Assembly (NCBI RefSeq): GCF_020889705.1
Contig: NZ_JACMYP010000013.1
Span: 1-64,000, forward strand
DNA from: Bradyrhizobium altum
GTDB lineage: Bacteria; Pseudomonadota; Alphaproteobacteria; Rhizobiales; Xanthobacteraceae
Direction: 5' to 3'
DNA: 64,000 nt
Under the pieces are notes generated by a model, which was not told the origin of the DNA, made no database searches, and saw only the letters and a list, made by a program, of their open reading frames with translations. Of this stretch, positions 43,699 to 51,959 are shown one piece after another (the stretch's first letter is position 1; the number at the start of each line of letters is the position of its first letter). The translations under genes were made by a program, and so were the position numbers.

Positions 43699-43887
43699 AT
43701 GACGGATCAGGATAGGCCGCAGTATCAGCAGTTGCTGGCGCGCAAGGTCGAAGTCGTGAATGTCGGGCTTGAGGGGTTCGTGAAGGACCTCAGCGACTGC
43801 GGCATCGACGTCGTTCACGTCGACTGGAAGCCGTCGGCGGGCGGAGATCCGCAGATGGCGGCTCTGCTCGCGAAGCTCGGTGTGTGA
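43699..43887 (+). CDS. Small stand-alone domain of the FdrA/DUF1116 system
   Basis: 62 residues from the ATG at 43699, with AGGGCGGAG before it; an ATG at 43675 is possible. The core VEVVNVGLEGFVKDLSDCGI then VVHVDWKPSAGGD is a small alpha/beta module. The same module, in a divergent form (SVISLGASGLDRGVESSGAP then LVRLQWQPVGDG), forms the N-terminus of the second DUF1116 protein at 49418. Here it is a separate gene, 10 bp ahead of the first DUF1116 gene. It is probably a structural or docking subunit of the carbamoyltransferase complex; the biochemical role is unknown. Confidence 0.75.
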   Translation: MTDQDRPQYQQLLARKVEVVNVGLEGFVKDLSDCGIDVVHVDWKPSAGGDPQMAALLAKLGV

Positions 43888-43897
43888 GCGCGCACCG

Positions 43898-45148
43898 ATG
43901 AAGCTGATCGAAGACGCAAACCAGCAGGCGCTCGCCCGGATCCTCGAAGGGGAGCCGCGGCTGATCGACATCGTTCCCGCCCGCGAATTGATCCCGGGCC
44001 TGCGCGAACGGATGATCCTCCACGCCGGACCGCCGATCTCCTGGGACAGGATGTGCGGCCCGATGCGCGGCGCGGTCGCGGGCGCCATCGTGTTCGAGGG
44101 ATGGGCGCAAGATCTGCCGACCGCGACCAAGCTCGCCGCCAATGGCGAGATCGAATTTCACCCGAACCACCACTTCGGTGCAGTCGGCCCGATGACCGGC
44201 ATGACGACGATGTCGATGCCGCTGTTCGTGGTCGAGAACGCGCGCTTCGCCAACCGCGCCTATTGCGCGATCAACGAGGGGCTCGGCAAGGTGATGCGCT
44301 TCGGCGGCAACGATGCGAGCGTGCTGAAGCGGCTCGCCTGGCTGCGCGACGTGTTCGGGCCGACGCTCGGCAAGGCGATCCGTGCCGCCGGCGGCATCGA
44401 CCTGAAATCGATCGTCGCGCGGGGCTTGTCGATGGGCGACGAACTGCATCAGCGCAATCTGGCCTGCTCGAGCGTCTTCCTTCGTGAGATCGCGCCCTGG
44501 ATGGCGCGAACCTCGACCGACAACGCTGTTCTCGCCGAATGCCTCGCGTTCATCGGGCAGAACGATCAGTTCTTCCTCAACATCGCGATGGCGATGGGCA
44601 AGGCGATCACTGATCCCGCCAACGGCATTCGGGGTTCGACCATCGTCACCACGATGTGCCGCAACGGCACCGATTTCGGGATCCGCGTCAGCGGGCTCGG
44701 CGAGCAATGGTTCACTGCACCGGTCGAAATGCCGGAAGGGCTGTATTTCGCTGGCTATTCCGAGAAGGACGCCAATCCGGACATGGGCGATTCCGCGATC
44801 GTCGAGACGATCGGCCTGGGCGGATTTGCGATGGCGGCCGCGCCCGCAGTTGCTGGCTTCGTGGGGGCCGGCGCGCCGTCCGAGGCCGGCAATTTCACCC
44901 GCTCGATGGGCGAGATCACGGTTGCGCAGAATCCGGAATGGACCATCGCCGCAATGGACTTCGCGGGCGTGCCGACCGGCATTGATATCCGCCTGGTCGT
45001 CGATTCCGGCGTGGTGCCCGTCATCAACACCGGCATCGCGCATCGCGAGCCCGGCATCGGCCAGGTCGGTGCCGGCGTGGTCAAGGCGCCGTTGGCGTGC
45101 TTCCAGCAGGCGATCGTCGCGATCGCCAAGGATTTGGGTGTGTCATGA
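43898..45148 (+). CDS. DUF1116 protein, copy 1 (AllG/YlbE-like)
   Basis: 416 residues from the ATG at 43898. DUF1116 hallmarks are HAGPPISWDRMCGPMRGAVA near residue 45, HFGAVGPMTGMTTMSMP near 90, MGDELHQRN and NGTDFGIRVSGLG in the middle, and the final NTGIAHREPGIGQVGAG. E. coli YlbE is a subunit of oxamate carbamoyltransferase. FdrA copy 1 starts inside its stop codon (ATGA), so the pair is translated in a fixed ratio. Confidence 0.88.
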   Translation: MKLIEDANQQALARILEGEPRLIDIVPARELIPGLRERMILHAGPPISWDRMCGPMRGAVAGAIVFEGWAQDLPTATKLAANGEIEFHPNHHFGAVGPMTGMTTMSMPLFVVENARFANRAYCAINEGLGKVMRFGGNDASVLKRLAWLRDVFGPTLGKAIRAAGGIDLKSIVARGLSMGDELHQRNLACSSVFLREIAPWMARTSTDNAVLAECLAFIGQNDQFFLNIAMAMGKAITDPANGIRGSTIVTTMCRNGTDFGIRVSGLGEQWFTAPVEMPEGLYFAGYSEKDANPDMGDSAIVETIGLGGFAMAAAPAVAGFVGAGAPSEAGNFTRSMGEITVAQNPEWTIAAMDFAGVPTGIDIRLVVDSGVVPVINTGIAHREPGIGQVGAGVVKAPLACFQQAIVAIAKDLGVS

Positions 45149-46653
45149 GCGTCGTTGTCCTCAATGAGGTCCGCAAGGGATTCTATCTCGATTCGGTCGC
45201 CCTGATGCGGCTGTCGCGCGAGGTCGCCGGGTCGCCCGGCGTGATCGAGGCGGCGTTGATGATGGGTACTCCGTCGAACGCTGCGATCATGCGCAATGCG
45301 GGGCTGCTCGAGGAGGGCACTGCCGTGAAGGGCAATGACCTCGTGATCGCCGTCAAGGCCGAGTCCGAGACCGCTGCCCGCGAAGCCCTCGACAATGCGA
45401 CCAAGTCGCTCGACAAGCCGAAGAGCCAGGGCGAGGCACAGTCGGCCTGGCGACCGCACTCGATCGCCGCGGCTGTGAAGAACAGGCCGGAGATCAATCT
45501 CGCGCTGATTTCCGTGCCCGGCGAGTTCGCCGCCGGGGAGGCCCGCAAGGCGCTCAATCGCGGCCTGCATGTCCTGATGTTCAGCGACAACGTGTCGCTC
45601 GAGGACGAATTGTCGCTCAAGCAGCAGGCGCGGGCGGCCGGCCTCCTGATGATGGGGCCGGATTGCGGAACCGCCGTGATCGGCGGCGCGCCGCTGGCGT
45701 TCGCCAACAAGATCAGGCGCGGCAGGATCGGTATCATCGGCGCGTCCGGGACCGGAACGCAAGAGGTCTCGTGCCTGATCTCGGAAGCCGGCGCGGGAAT
45801 CTCCCACGCCATCGGGGTCGGCGGGCGCGATCTGAAGAAGGATATCGGCGGCATCACCACGCTGATGGCGATCGATGCCTTCGAGTCCGATCCGGAAACC
45901 GATCATGTGGTGCTGATCTCGAAGCCGCCGCATCCCGATGTCGCCAGGTCCGTCCTTGAGCGGATCGGTAGAAGCCGGAAGTCGTACACCGTGTGCTTCA
46001 TCGGTGCTTCGGAGATCGAGCTGCCGCCGAACGCCCGCTTCTCGCCGACGCTGAAGGGCGCCGCGGAACTGGCACTGGGAGACAAGAAGATCGGCGCAGG
46101 CTTCGACGCGAATGCGGTTGCATCACGGCTTCCGCGCAGGGGCCGAGGCGGCATCGAGGGCTTGTTCGCCGGCGGGACGCTGTGTGCGGAAGCTCAGGTG
46201 ATCCTCGCTGCCGCAGGCCGGAAGGTGGCGTCGAACGCCGCCATCCCCGGCGTAGTCAAGCTCGGCGTCGAGCCGAACGCCGGACGGGATCGATTGATCG
46301 ACCTCGGCGACGACGAATATACCCGTGGCCGGCCGCACCCGATGATCGACCCCTCAGTGCGCGACGACGCGTTGCGTGCTGCGCTCAAGAACCGCGATCT
46401 TTCGGTAGTCCTGCTCGATCTTGTGCTCGGCTACGGCGCGCATGCCGATCCCGCCGAGCATCTGACGAAGATCGTCGCTGATCGCGGGCAAGATGCGCCG
46501 GCGTTGATCGCGTCCGTCGTCGGCACGGAGCAGGATCCGCAAGGGCGCTCCGCGCAGGTCAGGAAACTGGAGCAGGCCGGACTCCTCGTTGCGCCGTCGA
46601 ATGCCCAGGCGTGCGAGCTTGCGGTTGCCATCGTCCAGAATGCCGGGAGGTAA
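45145..46653 (+). CDS. fdrA: FdrA family protein, copy 1 (AllF-like)
   Basis: 502 residues from the ATG at 45145. FdrA resembles succinyl-CoA synthetase chains: residues about 145-290 form a CoA-ligase-like alpha domain with LMMGPDCGTAVIGG and GRIGIIGASGTGTQEVSC, and the C-terminal part is a ligase-like domain (DEYTRGRPHPMIDPSVRDDA). No acyl-CoA partner is expected. In E. coli FdrA with YlbE and YlbF performs oxamate carbamoyl transfer to phosphate. Carbamate kinase follows after 4 bp, so the carbamoyl phosphate is used at once for ATP. Confidence 0.88.
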   Translation: MSVVVLNEVRKGFYLDSVALMRLSREVAGSPGVIEAALMMGTPSNAAIMRNAGLLEEGTAVKGNDLVIAVKAESETAAREALDNATKSLDKPKSQGEAQSAWRPHSIAAAVKNRPEINLALISVPGEFAAGEARKALNRGLHVLMFSDNVSLEDELSLKQQARAAGLLMMGPDCGTAVIGGAPLAFANKIRRGRIGIIGASGTGTQEVSCLISEAGAGISHAIGVGGRDLKKDIGGITTLMAIDAFESDPETDHVVLISKPPHPDVARSVLERIGRSRKSYTVCFIGASEIELPPNARFSPTLKGAAELALGDKKIGAGFDANAVASRLPRRGRGGIEGLFAGGTLCAEAQVILAAAGRKVASNAAIPGVVKLGVEPNAGRDRLIDLGDDEYTRGRPHPMIDPSVRDDALRAALKNRDLSVVLLDLVLGYGAHADPAEHLTKIVADRGQDAPALIASVVGTEQDPQGRSAQVRKLEQAGLLVAPSNAQACELAVAIVQNAGR

Positions 46654-46657
46654 GGAA

Positions 46658-47617
46658 ATGCGTACACTCAATGACGTGCCGCGTCGCCTGGTGGTCGCGA
46701 TCGGTGGCAATGCGGTTCACCCCGAGGATATCAGGGGCACTTCCCAGGAGCAGAAGTCCGTCGCGCGGATCACTGCGGAAGCGCTGCTGCCGCTTGCGCA
46801 ACTCGACAATGAGCTGGTCATCACGCACGGCAACGGCCCGGTCGTCGGCAAGATCATGATGCGCCAGATGCTGACGATGAGCCGAATCCCGCCGATGGAC
46901 ATGGACATCTGCGTCGCGCACAGCCAGGGCGGCATCGGCTATCTCCTGATGCAGGCGATCGAGAATGCCCTGCGCGAGCAAGGCAACCAGCGACATGTGG
47001 CAAGCCTGCTGACCCAGGTCGAGGTGGACAAGGACGATCCCGCGTTCAAGAATCCGACCAAGTTCGTCGGACCGTTCTTTTCCGAGGACGAGGCGAAGAA
47101 GATCAGCGCGGAGCTCAGTTGGGCGATGCGCGAGGATTCCGGGCGCGGCTGGCGTCATGTCGTGCCGTCGCCGAAGCCCAAGCATGTTTGCGACATCTCG
47201 CTGGTCGATGCATTGGTCAAGCGGGGAACGATCGTCATTGCGGGAGGCGGCGGCGGCGTTCCCGTGGTTCGTGATGCAAAGGGCGTGCGCACCGGCGTGC
47301 CGGCGGTCATCGACAAGGATCTGACATCCGCTCATATCGCCAATGTGCTTGGTATCGAAGAGTTGCTGATCCTGACCGCGGTCCCGCGCGTCGCGGTGAA
47401 TTTCGGCAAGCCGAACAAGAAGGAACTGGACCAGGTCAGCCTCGAGGAGATCAAGGCCTATCACCGCGAAGGACATTTTCCTCCGGGGAGCATGGGACCC
47501 AAGGTCGATGCGGCAATCCGGTTTCTCGAGGGCGGCGGCAAGCGCGCGATCATCAGTCACCTCGATTGCGCCATGGCGGCGCTGCGGGGCGAGACCGGGA
47601 CGCACGTCGTTCAGTAA
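46658..47617 (+). CDS. arcC: Carbamate kinase
   Basis: 319 residues from the ATG at 46658, with GGGAGGTAAGG upstream. The amino acid kinase fold shows RLVVAIGGNAV at the start, ITHGNGPVVGKIMMRQ, CVAHSQGGIGYLL and GGGGGVPVVRDAKGVRTG. It converts carbamoyl phosphate and ADP to ATP, CO2 and ammonia. The place directly behind FdrA matches the ybcF (allK) role in allantoin fermentation. It closes the first operon; a hairpin follows 8 bp after the stop. Confidence 0.95.
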   Translation: MRTLNDVPRRLVVAIGGNAVHPEDIRGTSQEQKSVARITAEALLPLAQLDNELVITHGNGPVVGKIMMRQMLTMSRIPPMDMDICVAHSQGGIGYLLMQAIENALREQGNQRHVASLLTQVEVDKDDPAFKNPTKFVGPFFSEDEAKKISAELSWAMREDSGRGWRHVVPSPKPKHVCDISLVDALVKRGTIVIAGGGGGVPVVRDAKGVRTGVPAVIDKDLTSAHIANVLGIEELLILTAVPRVAVNFGKPNKKELDQVSLEEIKAYHREGHFPPGSMGPKVDAAIRFLEGGGKRAIISHLDCAMAALRGETGTHVVQ

Positions 47618-47625
47618 CCACCGGG

Positions 47626-47660
47626 ATTGGCGCATCGGCGGGACATTCGCCCGCGCCAAT
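47626..47660 (+). terminator. Hairpin after carbamate kinase
   Basis: ATTGGCGC (47626-47633) pairs with GCGCCAAT (47653-47660), and inner GCGGG/CGCCC bases lengthen the stem. No T-tract follows, so it may terminate poorly or mark a processing site between the two FdrA operons. Confidence 0.5.
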
Positions 47661-47822
47661 CTGCATTCGAGCGTCGAGCAAGATGGCCCGCGCTCACCGA
47701 GTTGAAGCAGTTGGGGCGCATCTGCGCCTCATTCTGATCAGGCGATCGAGCTGGCCGCTGGCTCAAGCTCACACATACAAGACAAACAAGCAGCCTGCGG
47801 GATTCAAGGGAACGACAAGGCA

Positions 47823-49421
47823 ATGGCCATTCAATCCAGCATTAGGGCGAACCTGTACAAGGATTCCGTGTCGTTGATGCGAATCTCGCAGGTCACGGTC
47901 GCCCGGACCGGCGTGCAGCGGGTCACGCTGCTGATGGGAACGCGCAGCAACAAGGAGTTCCTGCAGCAGGCCGGGCTGATGAGTCCGGCGCTCGAGAGCG
48001 CCAAGCCAGGCGATATCATGATCGTTGTGGCGGACGATGCGCCCGAAAAGCTCGCAGCCGCGGAGCGGGAGATTCACTCCCTGATCGCCGGCGAAGAACC
48101 GAAGGGCGGATCGACCGAATCGGCGGCGGAAGCACCGCCGCGCTCGATCTCCGGCGGCGTCGCGATGGCCGATCATGCCGACCTCGCACTGATCTCGGTG
48201 CCGGGTCCCTATGCCGCCGCGGAAGCCCTGAAGGCCCTGCGCCAGGGTCTCAACGTGCTGCTGTTCAGCGACAACGTCCCGATCGAACAGGAGCAGGCCA
48301 TCAAGCGCGTTGCGGCGCAGAAGGGCCTGCTGGTGATGGGACCGGATTGCGGCACGGCCATCATCAATGGCGTGCCGCTTGGATTTGCCAACGTCGTTCG
48401 GCGCGGCGCGATCGGGCTCGTCGGAGCGTCGGGCACAGGTCTGCAGGAGGTGATGTGCCAGATCCATCGTCATGGCCAGGGCATCTCGCAGGCGATCGGC
48501 ACCGGCAGCCACGACGTTTCCAGCGAGGTCGGCGGCATCACCATGTTGCAGGGCCTGGAGCTGCTGGCCGCCGACGCGCAGACCAAAGTTGTCGCCATCG
48601 TCTCCAAGCCTCCCGCGCCCGACGTGCAGAAGCGGGCGATCGAGCGCGCCAGCGCGATCGGAAAGCCGGTCGTGATCTGCTTCCTCGGCGGCGAGCCGGC
48701 AGCATCCGCCGGCAATGTTCACCGCACATCGTCGCTTGAGGAGACGGCGCGGCAGGCCCTCGCGCTTGCGGCGCCCGGCCAGCCCGAGCGTAACGAAGGT
48801 ACGATCGAACAGTTGGCAACAAGGGTTTGTGCGTCGCTGGCACCCTCGCAGCGCTACCTGCGCGGTCTCTACTCCGGCGGAACGTTCTGCTCGGAAGCCC
48901 AGACCATCTGGCGGGCGGCGGGCATTCGTGCCCGGTCGAACGCGCCGCTTGCCGGCGTAGATCGTCTGGCCGACGTGGAACAGAGCCACGGGCACACGGC
49001 GATCGATCTGGGCAGTGACGAATTCACGGTGGGGCGTCCGCATCCGATGATCGACTATGGCGTGCGGATCGAACGGCTGTTGAAGGAAGCGGACGATCCG
49101 ACCGTAGCCTGCATCGTCCTGGACGTCGTGCTCGGTTACGCCAGCCACCCCAATCCGGCAGAGATCCTGGCCCCGGCGATCCGGCGGGCGAAGGCCGCAG
49201 CGCGAGCGCAGGGGCGGGAGCTTCCCGTGGTCTGCTTCGTCTGCGGCACGGATTCAGATCCGCAGCCCTACGAGACCCAGAAAGCCATGTTGGCGGACGC
49301 CGGCGCGGAGATTGTCGGTAGCAGCACGGGCGCAGCCCGTTCCGCGCAAGCCATCGCGAGCCGCATGGCCGTGGACGACAACGCCACAGGGCGCCGTGCG
49401 ATGCAAGGTGGAGAACGATGA
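47823..49421 (+). CDS. FdrA family protein, copy 2
   Basis: 532 residues. It is collinear with copy 1 (LLVMGPDCGTAIINGVPLGF, AIGLVGASGTGLQEVMCQIH, DEFTVGRPHPMIDYGV) but clearly diverged, so this is an old duplication or a separate acquisition. It starts its own unit 205 bp behind carbamate kinase and overlaps the next DUF1116 gene by 4 bp. Because it travels with a nucleoside-type importer and an amidase, it may handle a different carbamoyl compound than copy 1. Confidence 0.86.
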   Translation: MAIQSSIRANLYKDSVSLMRISQVTVARTGVQRVTLLMGTRSNKEFLQQAGLMSPALESAKPGDIMIVVADDAPEKLAAAEREIHSLIAGEEPKGGSTESAAEAPPRSISGGVAMADHADLALISVPGPYAAAEALKALRQGLNVLLFSDNVPIEQEQAIKRVAAQKGLLVMGPDCGTAIINGVPLGFANVVRRGAIGLVGASGTGLQEVMCQIHRHGQGISQAIGTGSHDVSSEVGGITMLQGLELLAADAQTKVVAIVSKPPAPDVQKRAIERASAIGKPVVICFLGGEPAASAGNVHRTSSLEETARQALALAAPGQPERNEGTIEQLATRVCASLAPSQRYLRGLYSGGTFCSEAQTIWRAAGIRARSNAPLAGVDRLADVEQSHGHTAIDLGSDEFTVGRPHPMIDYGVRIERLLKEADDPTVACIVLDVVLGYASHPNPAEILAPAIRRAKAAARAQGRELPVVCFVCGTDSDPQPYETQKAMLADAGAEIVGSSTGAARSAQAIASRMAVDDNATGRRAMQGGER

Positions 49422-50866
49422 TGAACGCAGCCCCTTCCGCGCTCCAGAACAAGACATCGGTGATCAGCCTTGGCGCCTCCGGCCTCGACCGCGGTGTCGA
49501 GAGCAGCGGGGCTCCGCTGGTGCGTCTGCAGTGGCAGCCGGTCGGCGACGGAAGTTCCGAGGTCGCCTGGAGCCTCGCGCAACTGGTCGGCGATGCCGGC
49601 GATGCCGACTGCCTCGGATCGCGGATTGATCGCGCCAATGCGGAAGTGCTTGAGCGCATCCTGACCGCGCAGCCGGTATGGGTCGACGTCGCGGCGCACG
49701 CGTCCGAAGTCTGGCCGGACATGGGCCGGACGCTGCTCCATGCCGGTCCGCCGATCGCCTGGAGCGATATGTGCGGTCCAATGAAGGGGGCGGTCGTCGG
49801 CGCAATTCTCTACGAGAAATGGGCGACGACCCAGCAAGAGGCCGAGCAACTCGTCGCGGCAGGCGGCATCCGCTTCGCGCCGTGCCATGAATTCGGCGCG
49901 GTCGGGCCGATGACCGGGATCATCTCACCCTCAATGCCGCTGTTCGTGGTGCTGAACCAGACCACGGGCAATCGCGCCTATGCGCCGATGATGGAATCCG
50001 GCGGCGCCAAGACGCTGCGTTTCGGCGCCTTCGCGCCCGAGGTGATCGAAGGCCTCAAGCTCATCGAGAATGTATTGGCGCCATGTCTGAAGGCCGCGGT
50101 CGCTGGCATCGACGGTGGATTGCCGTTGAAGCCGCTGATGTCGCAGTCGCTGCACATGGGCGACGACGTCCACAATCGCAACACGGCGGCGACCCTGCTG
50201 CTGTATCGCGCCGTCACGGAATCGCTGCTCAAGTCCTCGATCTCGCGCGATCTGGTTCACGAGACGCTGCGGACGATCGGGGCGGACGATATGTTCTTCC
50301 TCAGCCTGTCGATGGCGGCATGCAAAGCAACCATGGATGCCGCGCACGGCGTGCCGTTCAGCAGCATCGTCACAGCAATGGCGCGCAACGGCGTGAATGT
50401 CGGCATCCGGGTCAGCGGACTGAACGGGCAGTGGTTTGTCGGTCCGGCCGACATCCCTGTCGGCCTGTTCCTGCCCGGCTTCAGCGAGGCCGATGCCAAT
50501 CCCGATATCGGCGACAGCGCGATCACCGAGACCGCGGGACTCGGCGCGTTCGCGATGGCGGCGGCTCCGGCGATGGTGCAGTTCGTCGGCGGCACGCCGC
50601 AGGACGCGCTGCGTTACTCGCGCGAGATGGCGCACGTCACGATCGGCCGTAATCCCGGCTTCACTCTGCCGATGCTCGACTTCATCGGAGCTCCGGTCGG
50701 CATCGACATCCGCAAGGTCGTGGACGAAAGCATGCGGCCGGTCATCAACACCGCAACCGCGCACAAGGAGCCGGGCATGGGGATCATCGGCGCCGGCGTC
50801 GTGCAGGCGCCGATGAAGTGCTTCGTCGACGCCGTCGGCGCGCTAGCGACGGTGGCCGCGAGATGA
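49418..50866 (+). CDS. DUF1116 protein, copy 2, with fused N-terminal module
   Basis: 482 residues, about 65 longer than copy 1. The extra N-terminus (about residues 10-65) is the small VNVGL/VDW-type module that copy 1 has as a separate gene. The DUF1116 body follows: HAGPPIAWSDMCGPMKGAVV, EFGAVGPMTGIISPSMP, MGDDVHNRN, NGVNVGIRVSGLN. It starts by ATGA overlap with FdrA copy 2. It is presumed to be a carbamoyltransferase subunit. Fused and split forms in one window support a physical complex of these parts. Confidence 0.86.
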   Translation: MMNAAPSALQNKTSVISLGASGLDRGVESSGAPLVRLQWQPVGDGSSEVAWSLAQLVGDAGDADCLGSRIDRANAEVLERILTAQPVWVDVAAHASEVWPDMGRTLLHAGPPIAWSDMCGPMKGAVVGAILYEKWATTQQEAEQLVAAGGIRFAPCHEFGAVGPMTGIISPSMPLFVVLNQTTGNRAYAPMMESGGAKTLRFGAFAPEVIEGLKLIENVLAPCLKAAVAGIDGGLPLKPLMSQSLHMGDDVHNRNTAATLLLYRAVTESLLKSSISRDLVHETLRTIGADDMFFLSLSMAACKATMDAAHGVPFSSIVTAMARNGVNVGIRVSGLNGQWFVGPADIPVGLFLPGFSEADANPDIGDSAITETAGLGAFAMAAAPAMVQFVGGTPQDALRYSREMAHVTIGRNPGFTLPMLDFIGAPVGIDIRKVVDESMRPVINTATAHKEPGMGIIGAGVVQAPMKCFVDAVGALATVAAR

Positions 50867-50918
50867 CGTTGATTCGAGTCTGAGAACGGCGGCGCCGTCG
50901 CGCTGCCGATTGAAAAAA

Positions 50919-50940
50919 TGCCGCAACAAAGATTGCGGCA
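50919..50940. terminator. Hairpin TGCCGCAA-N6-TTGCGGCA before the BMP gene
   Basis: A perfect 8-bp stem. On the minus strand it is followed by TTTTTTC, a terminator for antisense transcription; on the plus strand it lacks a T-tract and may only be an RNA-processing or stability hairpin between the enzyme and importer genes. Confidence 0.55.
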
Positions 50941-50967
50941 ACACCCGGAACGAACAGGAGGAAACAG

Positions 50968-51957
50968 ATGAACGGTACCCGTCGTGCATTTCTGCAAACA
51001 GGCCTGCTCTCGGCAGCCTGGATCGGTTCATCAGGCCGGCTCGCCTTCGCCGACGATGCTGCGAAGCCGCTGCGCATCGGCATTCTCATTCCGGGGTCGC
51101 GGGCCGACCATGGCTGGATGGAGTCGGCCTACAACGGCATGAAGGCGGCCGAGCAACGCCACGGCAACAAGGTCGTGATCACGTCGATCGAGAACGTCAA
51201 GTTCGCCGACATGGAGCAGGCGCTCGTCACGCTCGCGAGCAAGAACGACATGGTGATCGGCGCCGCGGGGCAGACCCAGGCATCGGTGCTCAAGGTCGCC
51301 AAGCGGTTCCCGAAGGTGAAGTTCTCCATCGTCGGCCCGACCGGACAATCGACCGAAAACGTCGCGCAATACGACGTGCTGCAGGCCCAGATCGGCTTCA
51401 TTGCCGGCGCGGTCGCCGCGATGATGTCAAAGAACGGTGCGGTGAGTTACGTCGGCGGGCTTGAAATCCCGGCCATCGTCAACACCGGAACGGAATTCGC
51501 GAACGGCGCCAAGCACGTCAAGCCGGACACCAAATGCTTCGTGACCTACACCGGCGACTTCGACGACGTCGCCAAGGCGAAGGAAGCGACCCTTGCCGCG
51601 ATCGCGCAGGGGGCTGACGTCCACTACAACATCCTTAATCTCGGCGTGCGCGGAATGGAGCAGGCGGCGCGCGAGAAGGGCACCAGGATGATCGGGAGCT
51701 ATACCAATTACTGCTCCGACAACAATCCGCTCTACATCGCCTACACGGTCAGCGGCATCGGGTTCATGGTCGAATATGCCATCGACCAGGCCGTCGCCGG
51801 AACGTGGCACCCGGAGTACAAGCAGTTCGGCCTCGCGATGGGGCCACGTTCGGCCGACATCGAGATCTGCGCCGGGGCAACGCCTGAGATCCAGGCCAAG
51901 ATCAAGGAGCTCAAGGACGACCTGCTGTCGAACAAGATCAAAGTCAAGGTGGGTTGA
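50968..51957 (+). CDS. BMP-family ABC transporter substrate-binding protein
   Basis: 329 residues with a Tat-like signal (TRRAFLQTGLLSAAW; cleavage near residue 28, AFA-DDA). The mature protein is a Bmp/Med-type lipoprotein-family binding fold without a lipobox: RIGILIPGSRADHGWMESAY, then YVGGLEIPAIVNTGTEFANG. Characterised members bind nucleosides or related heterocycles. It is the first gene of a four-gene importer. Confidence 0.9.
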   Translation: MNGTRRAFLQTGLLSAAWIGSSGRLAFADDAAKPLRIGILIPGSRADHGWMESAYNGMKAAEQRHGNKVVITSIENVKFADMEQALVTLASKNDMVIGAAGQTQASVLKVAKRFPKVKFSIVGPTGQSTENVAQYDVLQAQIGFIAGAVAAMMSKNGAVSYVGGLEIPAIVNTGTEFANGAKHVKPDTKCFVTYTGDFDDVAKAKEATLAAIAQGADVHYNILNLGVRGMEQAAREKGTRMIGSYTNYCSDNNPLYIAYTVSGIGFMVEYAIDQAVAGTWHPEYKQFGLAMGPRSADIEICAGATPEIQAKIKELKDDLLSNKIKVKVG

Positions 51958-51959
51958 CC

